Of a stretch of 64,000 nucleotides of DNA, positions 8,788-18,960 are shown piece by piece (position 1 is the stretch's first letter; each line of letters starts with the position of its first letter). The translations under genes and the position numbers were made by a program. This stretch comes from Glaciecola sp964621345 (GTDB taxonomy: Bacteria > Pseudomonadota > Gammaproteobacteria > Enterobacterales > Alteromonadaceae). The stretch spans positions 62,001 through 126,000 of the forward strand of contig CAZUON010000001.1 of the NCBI GenBank assembly GCA_964621345.1, read 5' to 3'. The notes below the pieces were generated by a model that did no database searches, was not told the origin of the DNA, and saw nothing but the letters and a program-made list of their open reading frames with translations.

Positions 8788-10260
8788 ATGAGCAAGGTAC
8801 ATCGTATTGTTATTGCAGGCGGGGGGACAGCTGGTTGGATGGCTGCGAATTTGTTTCAGCATCATTGGCACGACAAAGACGTTGAAATTGAATTAGTAGA
8901 ATCGCCTCAGGTTGGCATTATTGGCGTTGGTGAGGGTTCGACTCCTTCATTAAAACGCTTTTTTGAAACCTTAAATATTGCTGAATCGGATTGGATGGAA
9001 CAATGCAATGCCACATACAAAGTTAGTATTCAGTTTAATGACTGGAGTCCTAAGTCGGCGAACCAACACTACCAGCACCCTTTTATATCCCAGTTAGATA
9101 CCTTTTCTGAGCGGCGCTTTTATGTGAACTGCCTTACACGCCGCCTAGGTCTTGACGTAGAAACTCGGCCAGAAAAGTTCCTATTAAACGGATGGTTAGC
9201 TAAACAACGAAAATCTCCAATAACGCCTGCAAACTTTCCCTTCGAGGTTGAATATGGCTATCATTTCGACTCCGCTCTATTGGGTGAATATCTTGCGTTA
9301 CGTGCAAAGGCATTAGGAGTTAAGCATACCCAAGGCAAAATCGCAGAGGTTCAAAAAGACTCCCAAGGCAATATTGCTCAGTTAATATTGGAAGGGGGTA
9401 AGGCCCTCGCCGGTGATTTATTTATTGACTGTACTGGTTTTGAGAGCTTGTTGTTGCAGCAAGCTCTCAAGGTTAAATTTAACTCATTTGAGTCTAACTT
9501 GTTCAACGATAGTGCGATTGCCATTCCAACGCCGGCGATTACGCCACTGCAAAATCAAACGCAAGCGACTGCGCTTCCACATGGTTGGGCGTGGCAAATT
9601 CCTTTAACAAAACGCACAGGTAACGGTTATGTGTATTCCTCTGCTTACATTGACGGTAAGCAAGCAGAAAAGGAATTGCGCGAGCATTTAGGGCTGCTTG
9701 ATGCAGATGTACCCGTTAAGCACCTAAAAATGAAAGTAGGGCAGGTTGAGCAGCATTGGTATAAAAACTGTTTGGCGCTGGGGTTATCGCAAGGGTTCAT
9801 TGAGCCGTTAGAGGCGACTGCTCTGCATTTGGTGCAAATGGGCATAGAAAGTTTTGTTGAAGCCTACAGTGAGGGCCGTTTCAGTACTCAGCACCAAAAA
9901 GCCTATAACCAACAAATTAAGGGGAGCTTTGATGCGGTGCGTAACTATATTGTTGCCCATTACAAGATGAACTCCAGAGACGATACACAATATTGGAAGG
10001 ATAATCGGAATAACCCTAATATTTCCGACTCTTTAAAACAGCTTCTACAGGTCTGGTTCAATAACGGCGATTTACAAAAAGAGATTAAACGCCAAAACCT
10101 GAATAGTCATTTTGGCACTGCGTCTTGGCATTGCTTGCTTGCAGGCTATGGTACTTTTCCTAATTTGGCCCCCAACCAACCAGGCAAAGGTGACCTGTAT
10201 AAAGAGTATGAGCTTGAAGCGTTTTTTGAGGGTTGCATGCTTAATTTTGGCCAAGTATAA
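8788..10260 (+). CDS. Tryptophan-halogenase-family flavoprotein 2
   Basis: Second FAD-dependent halogenase-like protein (490 residues), a paralogue of its upstream neighbour. It keeps the GGGTAGWM FAD motif (11-18), GVGEGSTP, the putative catalytic lysine K78 (NATYK), the GWAWQIP signature and E342 in EPLEAT. The SN(L/N)(F/I)NDSAIA and EPLEATALHL segments are closer to the third copy at 33275-34756 than to the first, so copies 2 and 3 look like one subgroup. It starts directly at the base after the copy 1 stop. No terminator is evident after it; a 356-bp region with operator copy 2 follows before receptor 2. Confidence 0.87.
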   Translation: MSKVHRIVIAGGGTAGWMAANLFQHHWHDKDVEIELVESPQVGIIGVGEGSTPSLKRFFETLNIAESDWMEQCNATYKVSIQFNDWSPKSANQHYQHPFISQLDTFSERRFYVNCLTRRLGLDVETRPEKFLLNGWLAKQRKSPITPANFPFEVEYGYHFDSALLGEYLALRAKALGVKHTQGKIAEVQKDSQGNIAQLILEGGKALAGDLFIDCTGFESLLLQQALKVKFNSFESNLFNDSAIAIPTPAITPLQNQTQATALPHGWAWQIPLTKRTGNGYVYSSAYIDGKQAEKELREHLGLLDADVPVKHLKMKVGQVEQHWYKNCLALGLSQGFIEPLEATALHLVQMGIESFVEAYSEGRFSTQHQKAYNQQIKGSFDAVRNYIVAHYKMNSRDDTQYWKDNRNNPNISDSLKQLLQVWFNNGDLQKEIKRQNLNSHFGTASWHCLLAGYGTFPNLAPNQPGKGDLYKEYELEAFFEGCMLNFGQV

Positions 10261-10616
10261 ACTAACCAAATCAAGCTTTATCGTACATAAAGTTGAGTGG
10301 AGTTTGTTGGGGTGGATGGCCCTTCGCTTTTTACTTCGACAGCTCTCACACCTCGAATAAATCAGTCAAAATCAAATTCTTATCAGGTTTATACAGTACT
10401 TAATCGTTTCAGTTATGTGGCTTAGTGAAGGTATAAGCTGCATGAATACGTATGCAGTAGTATGTTAAATCTATTTGCAAAAATGTAACATTTCATAAGC
10501 GGTGGATTATTTTTATTAACTGTGGCGCATTCGTCTTTTAAGACGATAGATAAGCCAAATAAAGCAATCTGAAAATCTCACCAAACGCACTTTTCTTAAA
10601 GTTACGGGACACACTT
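10261..10616. other. Intergenic regulatory region before receptor 2
   Basis: No supported gene. It holds the shared operator TGAATACGTATGCA at 10443-10456 and an imperfect CTTAATCG-type half palindrome at 10399-10412. A GGGA ribosome site at its end (10606-10609) serves receptor 2. Short open frames here are extensions of antisense or shifted frames. Confidence 0.6.
10443..10456 (+). promoter_or_regulatory. Operator copy 2 of the alpha-glucan regulon (LacI-type site)
   Basis: TGAATACGTATGCA, identical to the copies at 4123, 25724 and 34887, lies 160 bp before the receptor 2 start. It would control the receptor 2-pullulanase transcript. Confidence 0.75.
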
Positions 10617-13600
10617 ATGAATAAATTTAAGCCCAATCTAATCACAAGCGCTTTAATTGCTAGTGGTTTGTTAATGGGAAGCTTCCCTCTTTATGCTCAG
10701 GAAGAAAATAATTCTACTACTGAGGATGAAATTGAAGTTATTGAGGTACGCAGTTTTGGTACAAGTCTAATCAAATCACTGAATCAAAAACGATTCAGCG
10801 ATACGGTAACCGAACAATTATCGGCAGATGACTTAGGCGGGTTACCTGATGTATCTATTGCAGATGCACTCACTCGACTTCCCGGTATTTCGGCAGTAAG
10901 AACGGGTGGCCAAGCGGCTGAAATCAATATTCGTGGTTTGTCTGGTGACTTTGTATTTTCAACCTTAAATGGTCGAGAGCAGGTATCAACAAGCGGTAGT
11001 CGTTCTATTGAATTTGACCAATACCCATCAGAGTTGATTTCTTCAGGTGCGGTATATAAATCACCAAAAGCTTCATTAATCGAAGGTGGTGTAGCTGGTA
11101 CCGTTGAACTTAAAACGGCAAGCCCATTATCAAATACTGAGGAACATAAGTTTAGTGCCAATGTTAGAGGCATGTATAACGACAGAGCGAGTGAAGTAGC
11201 CGATGCCGATGAATTTGGTCATCGTATAAGCTTTTCATATCAAGGACAGTTTTTAGATCGTACCTTAGGCGTAGCGGTTGGCTATGCACGTTTGTTCCAA
11301 CCTTCAGTATCTACTCAGTTTATTGGTTTAGCGTATAACCGTGAAGCGGATGTAGATGGTCTTGCTGGTGATAACGAGAACTTCAACCCAAATGCACCCG
11401 AAGCAGGGCAGTGCGTTTCATGTGAACGTATCAGCGAAGGTTTTGAAATGCAGCACAAAGGTGGTGCAGAAACCCGTGACGGATATGTGGCTACCATTGA
11501 ATGGGCACCGGTTGATAACTTCACTCTAAAAGGCGATGTGTTTTATTCTACCTTTGACTCAGAAGAATTCGCCCGCGGCTTTAGGGTTAAATTAGAAGCA
11601 CCAAATGTGGGGATCACAAACCCTGTTGTAGCTGACAACCACGTAATTGGCGGTAACTTTGCTCGCTCAGGTACAGGCTTTACGCGCGTTGAGCTAGTAA
11701 ACGATGATAACCAAGATTTTGATGAAATTCGAAACTACGGCTTAAATGGCGATTGGCAAATTAGCGACAGATGGTCACTTAACTTTGATATTTCCCACTC
11801 CGCCGCTGAAAGTGATTTCCGCAATGGTCTTTTATGGTCACTTGTAGCTGAAGACGCCAACGCGGTGAACCCCCAGCTCGATACAGATATTTCCATCTCT
11901 TATCAGCTTAATGGTTTAGATTTACCTGATTTAGGTTTTAACCAAGCCGATGCTTTTTCTGATATTAATCGAGTATTGGTGTCTAAATACGGTATTTATC
12001 CTTTCCAAAACTCTGATGAACTAGACGCGTATCGCTTAGATTTCCGCTATGAGTTAGATAATGATTATTTCTCAAGCATTGAATTTGGTGCACGTCATTC
12101 AGACAGAACATATACAAACGATCGCAGCGTATTCGAATATGGTAGTGATTCAGACTTCTCAACGACTCAGCCGCCACTGCGCTTAACTCAAGATATGGTT
12201 GAAGTGGTTGATTGGCAGGGAGAGTTCGGTTATTTCCCCAGTTATTTATCGATTGATTTAGATGCAGCACTTAATGCATGGTTCCCTGGCGGCGTTCCTC
12301 AACCACAGCAAACTTGGGGCGGTTACGATGGTGTAATCAACGCACCTGAGGGCGTTTTACTGGGGGGGGATACCTCATGGTCAGTGCTACAAAGCGGCGA
12401 AGTATACGAAACGGTAACTTCGGCCTATGTGATGGCTAATATTGACACCGCAATTGGTGACATTGGCGTAACCGGTAACATTGGTTTGCGTATGGTTGAT
12501 TCAAAGCAAGCCTCTACCTTTTTGCAAGACGTAGGTGGTGACGTTAACGCCGGTGCTCAGCTTATTACTGATGATGTAGGTTTGGTTACTGACCAATTCC
12601 GCTCGGTGGTCCTAGAGGATACCTACACCGATTATTTGCCTTCTTTAAACTTAAACTTCCAAGTCACTGACAACAGCTACGTGCGCTTTGCTGCCGCTAA
12701 AGTAATGGGAAGAGCTCCAATTAATGAAATGTTCGCCAACTCTCGAGTGGATCTATTTAGGCCCATCGCTGAGCGTGACATTGATACCGGTATTGTAACG
12801 GTTAGAGGCGAGGCGACGGTATCAGGACAAGCCGATAACAGTCCTTACCTACGTCCGTTTTATGCCACTCAGTATGATTTGTCGTTTGAGCATTACTTTA
12901 GTGAAACAGATGGTGCAGTAGTGCTTGCTCTATTTTATAAAGATATTGAATCATTTGTAGATAGAACCACTACCGACCCATATGACTTTGAAGCTAATGG
13001 CTTTAACGTACCTTCTGAAGTTGACTTAATTGTGCAAGAAGATGACGGTACTGGTACTTTAGTTCCAGTATTAGACGCAAATGGCTTACCGCTTACCGAA
13101 ACTGTACCGGTTGTTAATGGCGCGTATACCACAGCGGTAAATAACTCAGAAGGCGGTTACATACGCGGTGTTGAAATCTCGTATACGCAAGTGTTCTCGT
13201 TTTTACCCGATTTTTGGTCAGGCTTAGGTGCAAACGCGAGTTTCTCCCATACTCAAACCGAGATCATTCGTATTGCAGATCCTAACCAAGGCGTATATTC
13301 AACCGACCTTCCAGGGTTATCGCCGAACGTACTGTCAGGAACCATTTTCTGGGAGTATGAAGGATTTGAAACACGCGTTAACGCCCGCTATCGCGATGAG
13401 TTTGTATCGCAGCAAGTAGCGGTTAACTCGCAAGTGGTTAACTTTGACTCTGAGATGGTGGTAGATTTCCAAGCCTCTTATCAAATCAATGACAACCTCG
13501 GTGTTTTATTTCAAGCCAATAACATTACCGACGAGCCGACTAAGAGTTACTTTGGCAGCCAAGACCGCACGGGAACCATTCAATACTTTGGTACCCAGTA

Positions 13601-13628
13601 CTTTCTTGGGGTGACGTACTCATTATGA
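10617..13628 (+). CDS. TonB-dependent outer-membrane receptor 2 (putative alpha-glucan uptake)
   Basis: Second large TonB-dependent receptor (1003 residues). A signal peptide (cleavage likely after A27, LYA/QE) precedes a plug domain (about 45-170: DLGGLPDVSIADALTRLPG, INIRGLSG, STLNGRE) and a barrel ending in TQYFLGVTYSL. It shares the plug layout of receptor 1 but is clearly diverged, so the two may prefer glucans of different size or branching. It heads a transcript with the pullulanase lipoprotein, whose likely start is 71 bp downstream with no terminator between. The cysteine pair CVSCE in the early barrel (about 263-267) is absent from receptor 1 and may form a loop disulfide. Confidence 0.92.
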   Translation: MNKFKPNLITSALIASGLLMGSFPLYAQEENNSTTEDEIEVIEVRSFGTSLIKSLNQKRFSDTVTEQLSADDLGGLPDVSIADALTRLPGISAVRTGGQAAEINIRGLSGDFVFSTLNGREQVSTSGSRSIEFDQYPSELISSGAVYKSPKASLIEGGVAGTVELKTASPLSNTEEHKFSANVRGMYNDRASEVADADEFGHRISFSYQGQFLDRTLGVAVGYARLFQPSVSTQFIGLAYNREADVDGLAGDNENFNPNAPEAGQCVSCERISEGFEMQHKGGAETRDGYVATIEWAPVDNFTLKGDVFYSTFDSEEFARGFRVKLEAPNVGITNPVVADNHVIGGNFARSGTGFTRVELVNDDNQDFDEIRNYGLNGDWQISDRWSLNFDISHSAAESDFRNGLLWSLVAEDANAVNPQLDTDISISYQLNGLDLPDLGFNQADAFSDINRVLVSKYGIYPFQNSDELDAYRLDFRYELDNDYFSSIEFGARHSDRTYTNDRSVFEYGSDSDFSTTQPPLRLTQDMVEVVDWQGEFGYFPSYLSIDLDAALNAWFPGGVPQPQQTWGGYDGVINAPEGVLLGGDTSWSVLQSGEVYETVTSAYVMANIDTAIGDIGVTGNIGLRMVDSKQASTFLQDVGGDVNAGAQLITDDVGLVTDQFRSVVLEDTYTDYLPSLNLNFQVTDNSYVRFAAAKVMGRAPINEMFANSRVDLFRPIAERDIDTGIVTVRGEATVSGQADNSPYLRPFYATQYDLSFEHYFSETDGAVVLALFYKDIESFVDRTTTDPYDFEANGFNVPSEVDLIVQEDDGTGTLVPVLDANGLPLTETVPVVNGAYTTAVNNSEGGYIRGVEISYTQVFSFLPDFWSGLGANASFSHTQTEIIRIADPNQGVYSTDLPGLSPNVLSGTIFWEYEGFETRVNARYRDEFVSQQVAVNSQVVNFDSEMVVDFQASYQINDNLGVLFQANNITDEPTKSYFGSQDRTGTIQYFGTQYFLGVTYSL

Positions 13629-13699
13629 AACGATTAAATTTACGCAATATTTGTCAACTGTCGACCGCTTTAGGTCGCGCGACACCGGAGTTATCTACC

Positions 13700-16600
13700 A
13701 TGATAAACTATAGAAAAGCCATTGGTGCAGTATGTATTGTACTAAGCACTTTAGTGCTGTCTGCTTGTGGAGGTTCGAGCGTTGAATCTGGACAAGTACC
13801 ACTGACTTGTAATCTACCCAATGTACCAAATGCTGAGGGCACCGCTTGTGTAGCACCACCGCCCATTCAATGTACACCACCTACCGTGCCGAATGAAACG
13901 AACGATGCATGTGTGGTTGGCGTAAATCCAAACCTTCCTGATCCTGTGTTCTTCCCAGGTGAAGACCAAGCTGTGCTTTACTACAACCGTGGTGATGTAG
14001 ATGCGACTAATTCGGCAAACGATCCTGCCTACGAAGGATGGAGATTGCATACGTGGAGCAACGATGCATGTGATGCCTACGCCGACCCAGATACTGCTTG
14101 GGCAGATGGGCGCATCCATGATGGAATCGACCCTACCTATGGTGCCTACTGGATTTTAGATTTAAAACCCGGATACGCAGGTACGCCAGGCGCATGTCAT
14201 AACTTTATTATTCACATTGGTACTGAAGATTCTGGCAAGGAACTCGGTGGCGGCGACTTTAAAGGCAATTTGTCGCAAGACGATGAGCGTTTTACGCGCA
14301 TGAACTTTACCCTGTCGGGCGTTGCTGAGGTGTATGAATTTCCAATCGATTCGCTTGGCGAACAACCGGTTTCAGTAGAAGGCGCTCAAGCTCATTGGTT
14401 AGATGCGCAAACGGTATTGTGGGATGTCGATTTTGCCTTAGTTAAAAACGTAAGACTGCATTATTCAGCTGACGCAAGCTTAGAAATCTCGGTGGAAGAG
14501 GGCGTTGTAAATAGCACCAGCGCATCACTCACCGAAGTTGATTTGACTGACGAGCAGGCTGCAATTGCCCCACACCTTAGCGACTTGCCTGCTTTTGCCG
14601 GTGATTGGTCAGTTGATGATGCAAAAGCAGTATTAAAAACCCAAGCAATACTGGGGGCATACGATAGCGAAGATAAGCTTGTTGCCGCTACGCGACTGCA
14701 AATTCCTAACGTATTGGATGAAATATACACTGCAGGCGAAAATGACGCCGACGAACAAATGTTGGGTCCAATTTATACCGACAGTGGCATTGTCTCGAGA
14801 GTATGGGCGCCTACCGCTCAAAACGTAGCACTGAAGCTATATAACGCTGACAAAACTTTAGCATCTACCAATGAAATGACATACGACGATGCGACCGGTA
14901 TTTGGTCTTATGAAGGCGGTTCTGAACTTGACCGTCAGTTATATCGTTTTGAAGTCACTGTATATCATCCAGTAAGTGACACCATTGAAATACTTGATGT
15001 CACCGACCCTTACTCAGTGGGCCTCGCATTAAATGGTCGTTTCTCGCAGTTTGTTAACCTCAACGATGAAGACTTAAAGCCAGAGGGCTGGGATACACAT
15101 AGCATTCCTACTATCGAAAACTTTGAAGATGCGGTTATATATGAAGGCCACGTCAGAGAGTTTAGTGCAAGAGACGAAAGCACCAGTGAAGCAAATCGTG
15201 GTAAATACCTAGCCTTTACCGAAAAAGATTCTGCACCTATGCAGCATTTGGCTACTCTTGCTCAAAAAGGCCTAACGCACTTCCACGTGTTACCGGTAAA
15301 CGACATTGCTACCATCAACGAAGATAACGCCAGAACAATTGATTGGACAAGCACTATTGGTGAGTTTTGTGCATTAACGCCTTCCTCTGATGTTTGTAAT
15401 GACGGTACGGATACGGGCACGACAATTAAAGATTTGTATGAGTCTTATAATGTATTGACAGAGCCGGGCGCTGCACAAGCTTTAGCGCAGCAGTTACGTA
15501 ACTTTGACCAGTTCAACTGGGGATACGATCCAAAACACTTTAATGCACCAGAAGGTAGCTATGCATCTGATCCAGATGGTGTTGCACGTATCTTAGAATT
15601 GCGAGCAATGAACCAATCCTTACATGAAATTGGTTTACGTGTTGCTTTAGATGTTGTGTATAACCACACTAATGCATCGGGTCTGTTCCAAAACTCAGTA
15701 TTTGATAAGGTTGTACCGGGTTACTATCATCGTTATGCCATTGCAACGGGCGACATCATCCGCGAAACATGCTGTGACGATACCGAGCCGCGCAATCGCA
15801 TGATGGAAAAGTTCATGGAAGATTCGCTTCTTATGTGGACAGAACAATATAAGTTCGATTCCTTCCGTTTTGACATTATGTCACAAGCATCTAAAACTAC
15901 GATGGTGAACTTGTTTGAATCGGTTCAAACCCTTGACCCAGATATGTATTTTTATGGTGAAGGTTGGGGTAAAAATACGGCCGATTACGGTGACTTTGAG
16001 ATTGCTAGTCAAGCCAATATGGCCGGCACTGAAATAGGCACCTTTAATGACCGTATTCGCGAAGCGATTCGTCAAGGCCAAATTTTTAGTAAAGAAGAAA
16101 GCAGCGACGAAGCGTTATCGGCACAAGACCGCGTTAAAGTGGGCTTGTCGGGTACGTTAACCGATTTTGTATTGAAAACGTCTGGCGGTTCTGACGCGCA
16201 AACCTCAGCACTAGGTGGTTATGCTAAAGACCCAGCAGACATTATCAACTATGTGTCTAAGCACGATAATGAGACCTTGTGGGATCAATTCAACTATGTG
16301 TTACCAGCTGATTTAACCCTTGAAGAACGTATTAGAGCGCAGAACATTGGTATTACCTTACCTCTTATGGCCCAAGGTATTCCATTCTTGCAAATTGGCG
16401 GTGACTTCTTGCGCTCTAAATCAATGGACCGTAACACTTATGATTCGGGCGATTGGTTTACATTAACGGACTTCACGTTCAGTACAAATAACTGGAATGT
16501 GGGTTTACCATTAGCAGAAGATAACGAAGGTCGTTGGTCTGAAATATCTCAGTTCATGAATTCACCAGAGCGCGCAGCTGCGATGTCTGATATTGAGTTT

Positions 16601-18055
16601 GCGGCTGAAGTGTTCCAAGAATTCTTAAGCATTCGTTCACAGAGCCCATTGTTTAGATTAACCACCAGCGAAGACATTATCGCAAGGCTTGGTTTCCACA
16701 ACATTGGCGACAGACAGCAACAAGGTCTGATTGTAATGAGTCTTGATGACGGTGTGGTAGAAGACGCTGAAACGCAACTACCTGACCTAGATCCGATGTA
16801 CGATGCAATTGTAGTGGTTGTGAACTCTGGCTATGAAGAAAAGACCATTGAAGTAGCAACTGCTGCTAACTTTGAACTACATAGCATTCACGCTAACTCT
16901 ATTGACCCGAGTGTGCGCGGCGCAAGCTTTGCTGATAGCTCAGAAGACGAGATGATCAAAGGGAGCTTTACGGTTCCTGCGTTAACAACGGCCGTCTACG
17001 TCAAAAACCAAGGCACGCAGCGTGGATATGGCTTGTCGGCATTTGCCACAGCCGGTGCTCCAGACGTTGTACCATATGGTGACACCACAGTATTTGTACG
17101 TGGTGAAATGAACGGTTGGGGTGAGGGCGACCCAATGACTTATCAAGGTGAAGGTGTATATGAAACTACAATTGCACTTGAAGGTGGCACTAGTTACGCG
17201 TTTAAAGTGGCATCGTCTGATTGGTCTACGGTAGATTTTGGTAACGATGATGTACTTGTAGTTGAAGATGAACCGAAAACACTAATACGCGGCAATGGCA
17301 ATATGACTATTACGCCAAGTGTTTCTGCAACATTCATCTTCAGTCTAGATGCAAGAGAGTCTGAGTCTCCGGTACTGACTGTGACTAACGAAGAACCGTA
17401 TGCTGGAATGCCTATTTATATTCGCGGTAGCATGAACGGCTGGGGAACCGATAATGAGTTGGCATATGATGGTGGCCGCATTTATCGTGCAACCCTAGAC
17501 TTAGCAGCCGAAGAGCATCAGTTCAAAGTTGCTAATGCTGACTGGGCAATGCCAAACCTAGGTGGTTTCTCTGCAGCAGATGCCGACACCGTGGTAAACC
17601 TTGCTGAGAATATGCCCATTGTTGAAGGCGGTGAGAACCTTAAGCTGTCTATTAGCGATGCGGGTAAATACATATTTGTATTTGATACCGTTGACCTAAG
17701 CGCGCCAAAAGTGCGTGTATTTGCTGAAGAGTTCTTTGGTGCAAATACTGTGTATATTCGAGGAAGCTTAAACGGTTGGGGCGAAACCAATGCGCTTGAA
17801 TATCAAGGGGATGGCGTGTACTCGGTAGACATTGACCTGAGCGGTGCTGATGTTGCCTTTAAAGTAGCAACTGCCGACTGGGCCGCAGTTAACCTTGGCG
17901 CATTCAGTGATGCCGAAGCTGGAGTAGAATTAGGGACTTTGAAACACCTAAACCAAGACGGTGGTAGTGGTAACCTCACTATTACTGAGCCAGAAGCCGG
18001 TAACTATGAGTTTAGAGTGATTGGCAGAGACGTTAAGGTAATTAAAAACGATTAA
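13700..18055 (+). CDS. Pullulanase-type alpha-1,6-glucan debranching enzyme, lipoprotein with three C-terminal starch-binding-like repeats
   Basis: Cleaves alpha-1,6 branch points of pullulan, amylopectin or branched dextrins at the cell surface or in the periplasm. With the ATG at 13700 (GGAG 9 bases upstream) the 1451 residues begin with a lipoprotein signal (lipobox LSAC, C23); an upstream ATG at 13625 would bury it. Order: Cys/Pro-rich linker, CBM41-like domain (about 75-200), pullulanase N2-like region, CBM48 (about 355-440), and GH13 catalytic domain with FNWGYDP (605-611), DVVYNH (651-656), nucleophile D725 (FRFD), acid E754 (YGEGW) and D856 (KHDNE). Three tandem repeats starting RG(E/S)(M/L)NGWG lie at about 1131, 1239 and 1351. 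Cotranscribed with receptor 2 and closed by a terminator. Confidence 0.93.
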   Translation: MINYRKAIGAVCIVLSTLVLSACGGSSVESGQVPLTCNLPNVPNAEGTACVAPPPIQCTPPTVPNETNDACVVGVNPNLPDPVFFPGEDQAVLYYNRGDVDATNSANDPAYEGWRLHTWSNDACDAYADPDTAWADGRIHDGIDPTYGAYWILDLKPGYAGTPGACHNFIIHIGTEDSGKELGGGDFKGNLSQDDERFTRMNFTLSGVAEVYEFPIDSLGEQPVSVEGAQAHWLDAQTVLWDVDFALVKNVRLHYSADASLEISVEEGVVNSTSASLTEVDLTDEQAAIAPHLSDLPAFAGDWSVDDAKAVLKTQAILGAYDSEDKLVAATRLQIPNVLDEIYTAGENDADEQMLGPIYTDSGIVSRVWAPTAQNVALKLYNADKTLASTNEMTYDDATGIWSYEGGSELDRQLYRFEVTVYHPVSDTIEILDVTDPYSVGLALNGRFSQFVNLNDEDLKPEGWDTHSIPTIENFEDAVIYEGHVREFSARDESTSEANRGKYLAFTEKDSAPMQHLATLAQKGLTHFHVLPVNDIATINEDNARTIDWTSTIGEFCALTPSSDVCNDGTDTGTTIKDLYESYNVLTEPGAAQALAQQLRNFDQFNWGYDPKHFNAPEGSYASDPDGVARILELRAMNQSLHEIGLRVALDVVYNHTNASGLFQNSVFDKVVPGYYHRYAIATGDIIRETCCDDTEPRNRMMEKFMEDSLLMWTEQYKFDSFRFDIMSQASKTTMVNLFESVQTLDPDMYFYGEGWGKNTADYGDFEIASQANMAGTEIGTFNDRIREAIRQGQIFSKEESSDEALSAQDRVKVGLSGTLTDFVLKTSGGSDAQTSALGGYAKDPADIINYVSKHDNETLWDQFNYVLPADLTLEERIRAQNIGITLPLMAQGIPFLQIGGDFLRSKSMDRNTYDSGDWFTLTDFTFSTNNWNVGLPLAEDNEGRWSEISQFMNSPERAAAMSDIEFAAEVFQEFLSIRSQSPLFRLTTSEDIIARLGFHNIGDRQQQGLIVMSLDDGVVEDAETQLPDLDPMYDAIVVVVNSGYEEKTIEVATAANFELHSIHANSIDPSVRGASFADSSEDEMIKGSFTVPALTTAVYVKNQGTQRGYGLSAFATAGAPDVVPYGDTTVFVRGEMNGWGEGDPMTYQGEGVYETTIALEGGTSYAFKVASSDWSTVDFGNDDVLVVEDEPKTLIRGNGNMTITPSVSATFIFSLDARESESPVLTVTNEEPYAGMPIYIRGSMNGWGTDNELAYDGGRIYRATLDLAAEEHQFKVANADWAMPNLGGFSAADADTVVNLAENMPIVEGGENLKLSISDAGKYIFVFDTVDLSAPKVRVFAEEFFGANTVYIRGSLNGWGETNALEYQGDGVYSVDIDLSGADVAFKVATADWAAVNLGAFSDAEAGVELGTLKHLNQDGGSGNLTITEPEAGNYEFRVIGRDVKVIKND

Positions 18056-18080
18056 TTTACTACTCTAGAAACACCAATTA

Positions 18081-18109
18081 AAAAGGCCGCTAACATTAGC
18101 GGCCTTTTT
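18081..18109 (+). terminator. Rho-independent terminator after the pullulanase
   Basis: A perfect 12-bp stem AAAAGGCCGCTA/TAGCGGCCTTTT with an ACAT loop. It ends the receptor 2-pullulanase transcript and, being symmetrical with A/T flanks, may also act against transcripts from the right. Confidence 0.9.
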
Positions 18110-18237
18110 ATTGCTTGATGCAGCAATAATGTGAAGATTAGATTCCCCTTTTAATTGAGAGGCAATATCAAATGAAACAGAAAAACCGCGTATGTAAAAT
18201 CAAGGTAATGGCAACAGATTCCGTGTACTTGCGGGTG

Positions 18238-18831
18238 TTAATCCGCTATTTTGCTTACAAATAAACCTATTTTTTCACCCATAGTTTTTGTTTCATTCTC
18301 AAGTTGCGGCCCACTTTCCCCCCAACCAATTCCACTTTCACAATGGTTAAAACTGCCCATCATCTTGCCTTGAGCATCATTTAGTTTCCCTTCAATACAA
18401 ACTTCACTTTCTCCCGCCCCAAAACCAATCCATACACGAAGGTTTTGGCTTCCTGGGTTAAGTTTAGTGAAAGCTCCTACAAGATTAATGGAGCCAGGCT
18501 TCGCCCCGCCTGCGCTTTCATCTAAGGTCACATTTGTAAAGCCAGCGGCTCGCAGAGTATAAACAATATCAGATGCAAGCAAATGGGGGGCAGAATTGGC
18601 CATAGACTGAGATGTATCAGAGTCTAAATTAATTCGATTGGTAGTAAACTGATGGACATGAATTGCCGATGCCTTAGAAATGCCCGAAACCGATAGACTA
18701 CTTGTGTCCAGTTGTGATTTTACCCGCTTATGATGGTCATTGCCTGACTGTGAAGCACAGCCTGCCGTTACCAGGAGATAAGCGGAAACAAACATAACAC
18801 CTGCGAAATTTGAGCTTTTAAAGTTTTTCAT
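18238..18831 (-). CDS. DUF4410-like lipoprotein of unknown function
   Basis: Predicted envelope lipoprotein of 197 residues with a signal peptide and lipobox VTAGC (C25). The middle has a segment in which each protein copy would be compared against an ageing-type peak (SDIVYTLRAAGFTNV), followed by a glycine-rich strand GFGAGESEVCIEG; this layout resembles the DUF4410 family. Two cysteines (C143 and C161 by rough count) could pair. Its function is unknown. It lies 129 bp downstream of the SGNH gene pair on the same strand, so it may be the last gene of that transcript, but the spacing also allows its own promoter. Confidence 0.6.
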   Translation of the reverse strand: MKNFKSSNFAGVMFVSAYLLVTAGCASQSGNDHHKRVKSQLDTSSLSVSGISKASAIHVHQFTTNRINLDSDTSQSMANSAPHLLASDIVYTLRAAGFTNVTLDESAGGAKPGSINLVGAFTKLNPGSQNLRVWIGFGAGESEVCIEGKLNDAQGKMMGSFNHCESGIGWGESGPQLENETKTMGEKIGLFVSKIAD

Positions 18832-18960
18832 AATACCTCTTTAAGACGATTGTTTTGCATATATAAACCCACGACCCGCTTAGACTTGATATTCGAACCA
18901 CTGCTATCGAAGGCAATTATTGATTGCCACTGCTGTGGCAACTTAAAATACTTGTACTTA

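Noticed and set aside
13625..13699. Upstream ATG of the pullulanase overlapping the receptor 2 stop (ATGA)
   Set aside because: It would put 25 residues before the lipoprotein signal; the ATG at 13700 has a good GGAG and a normal signal peptide.
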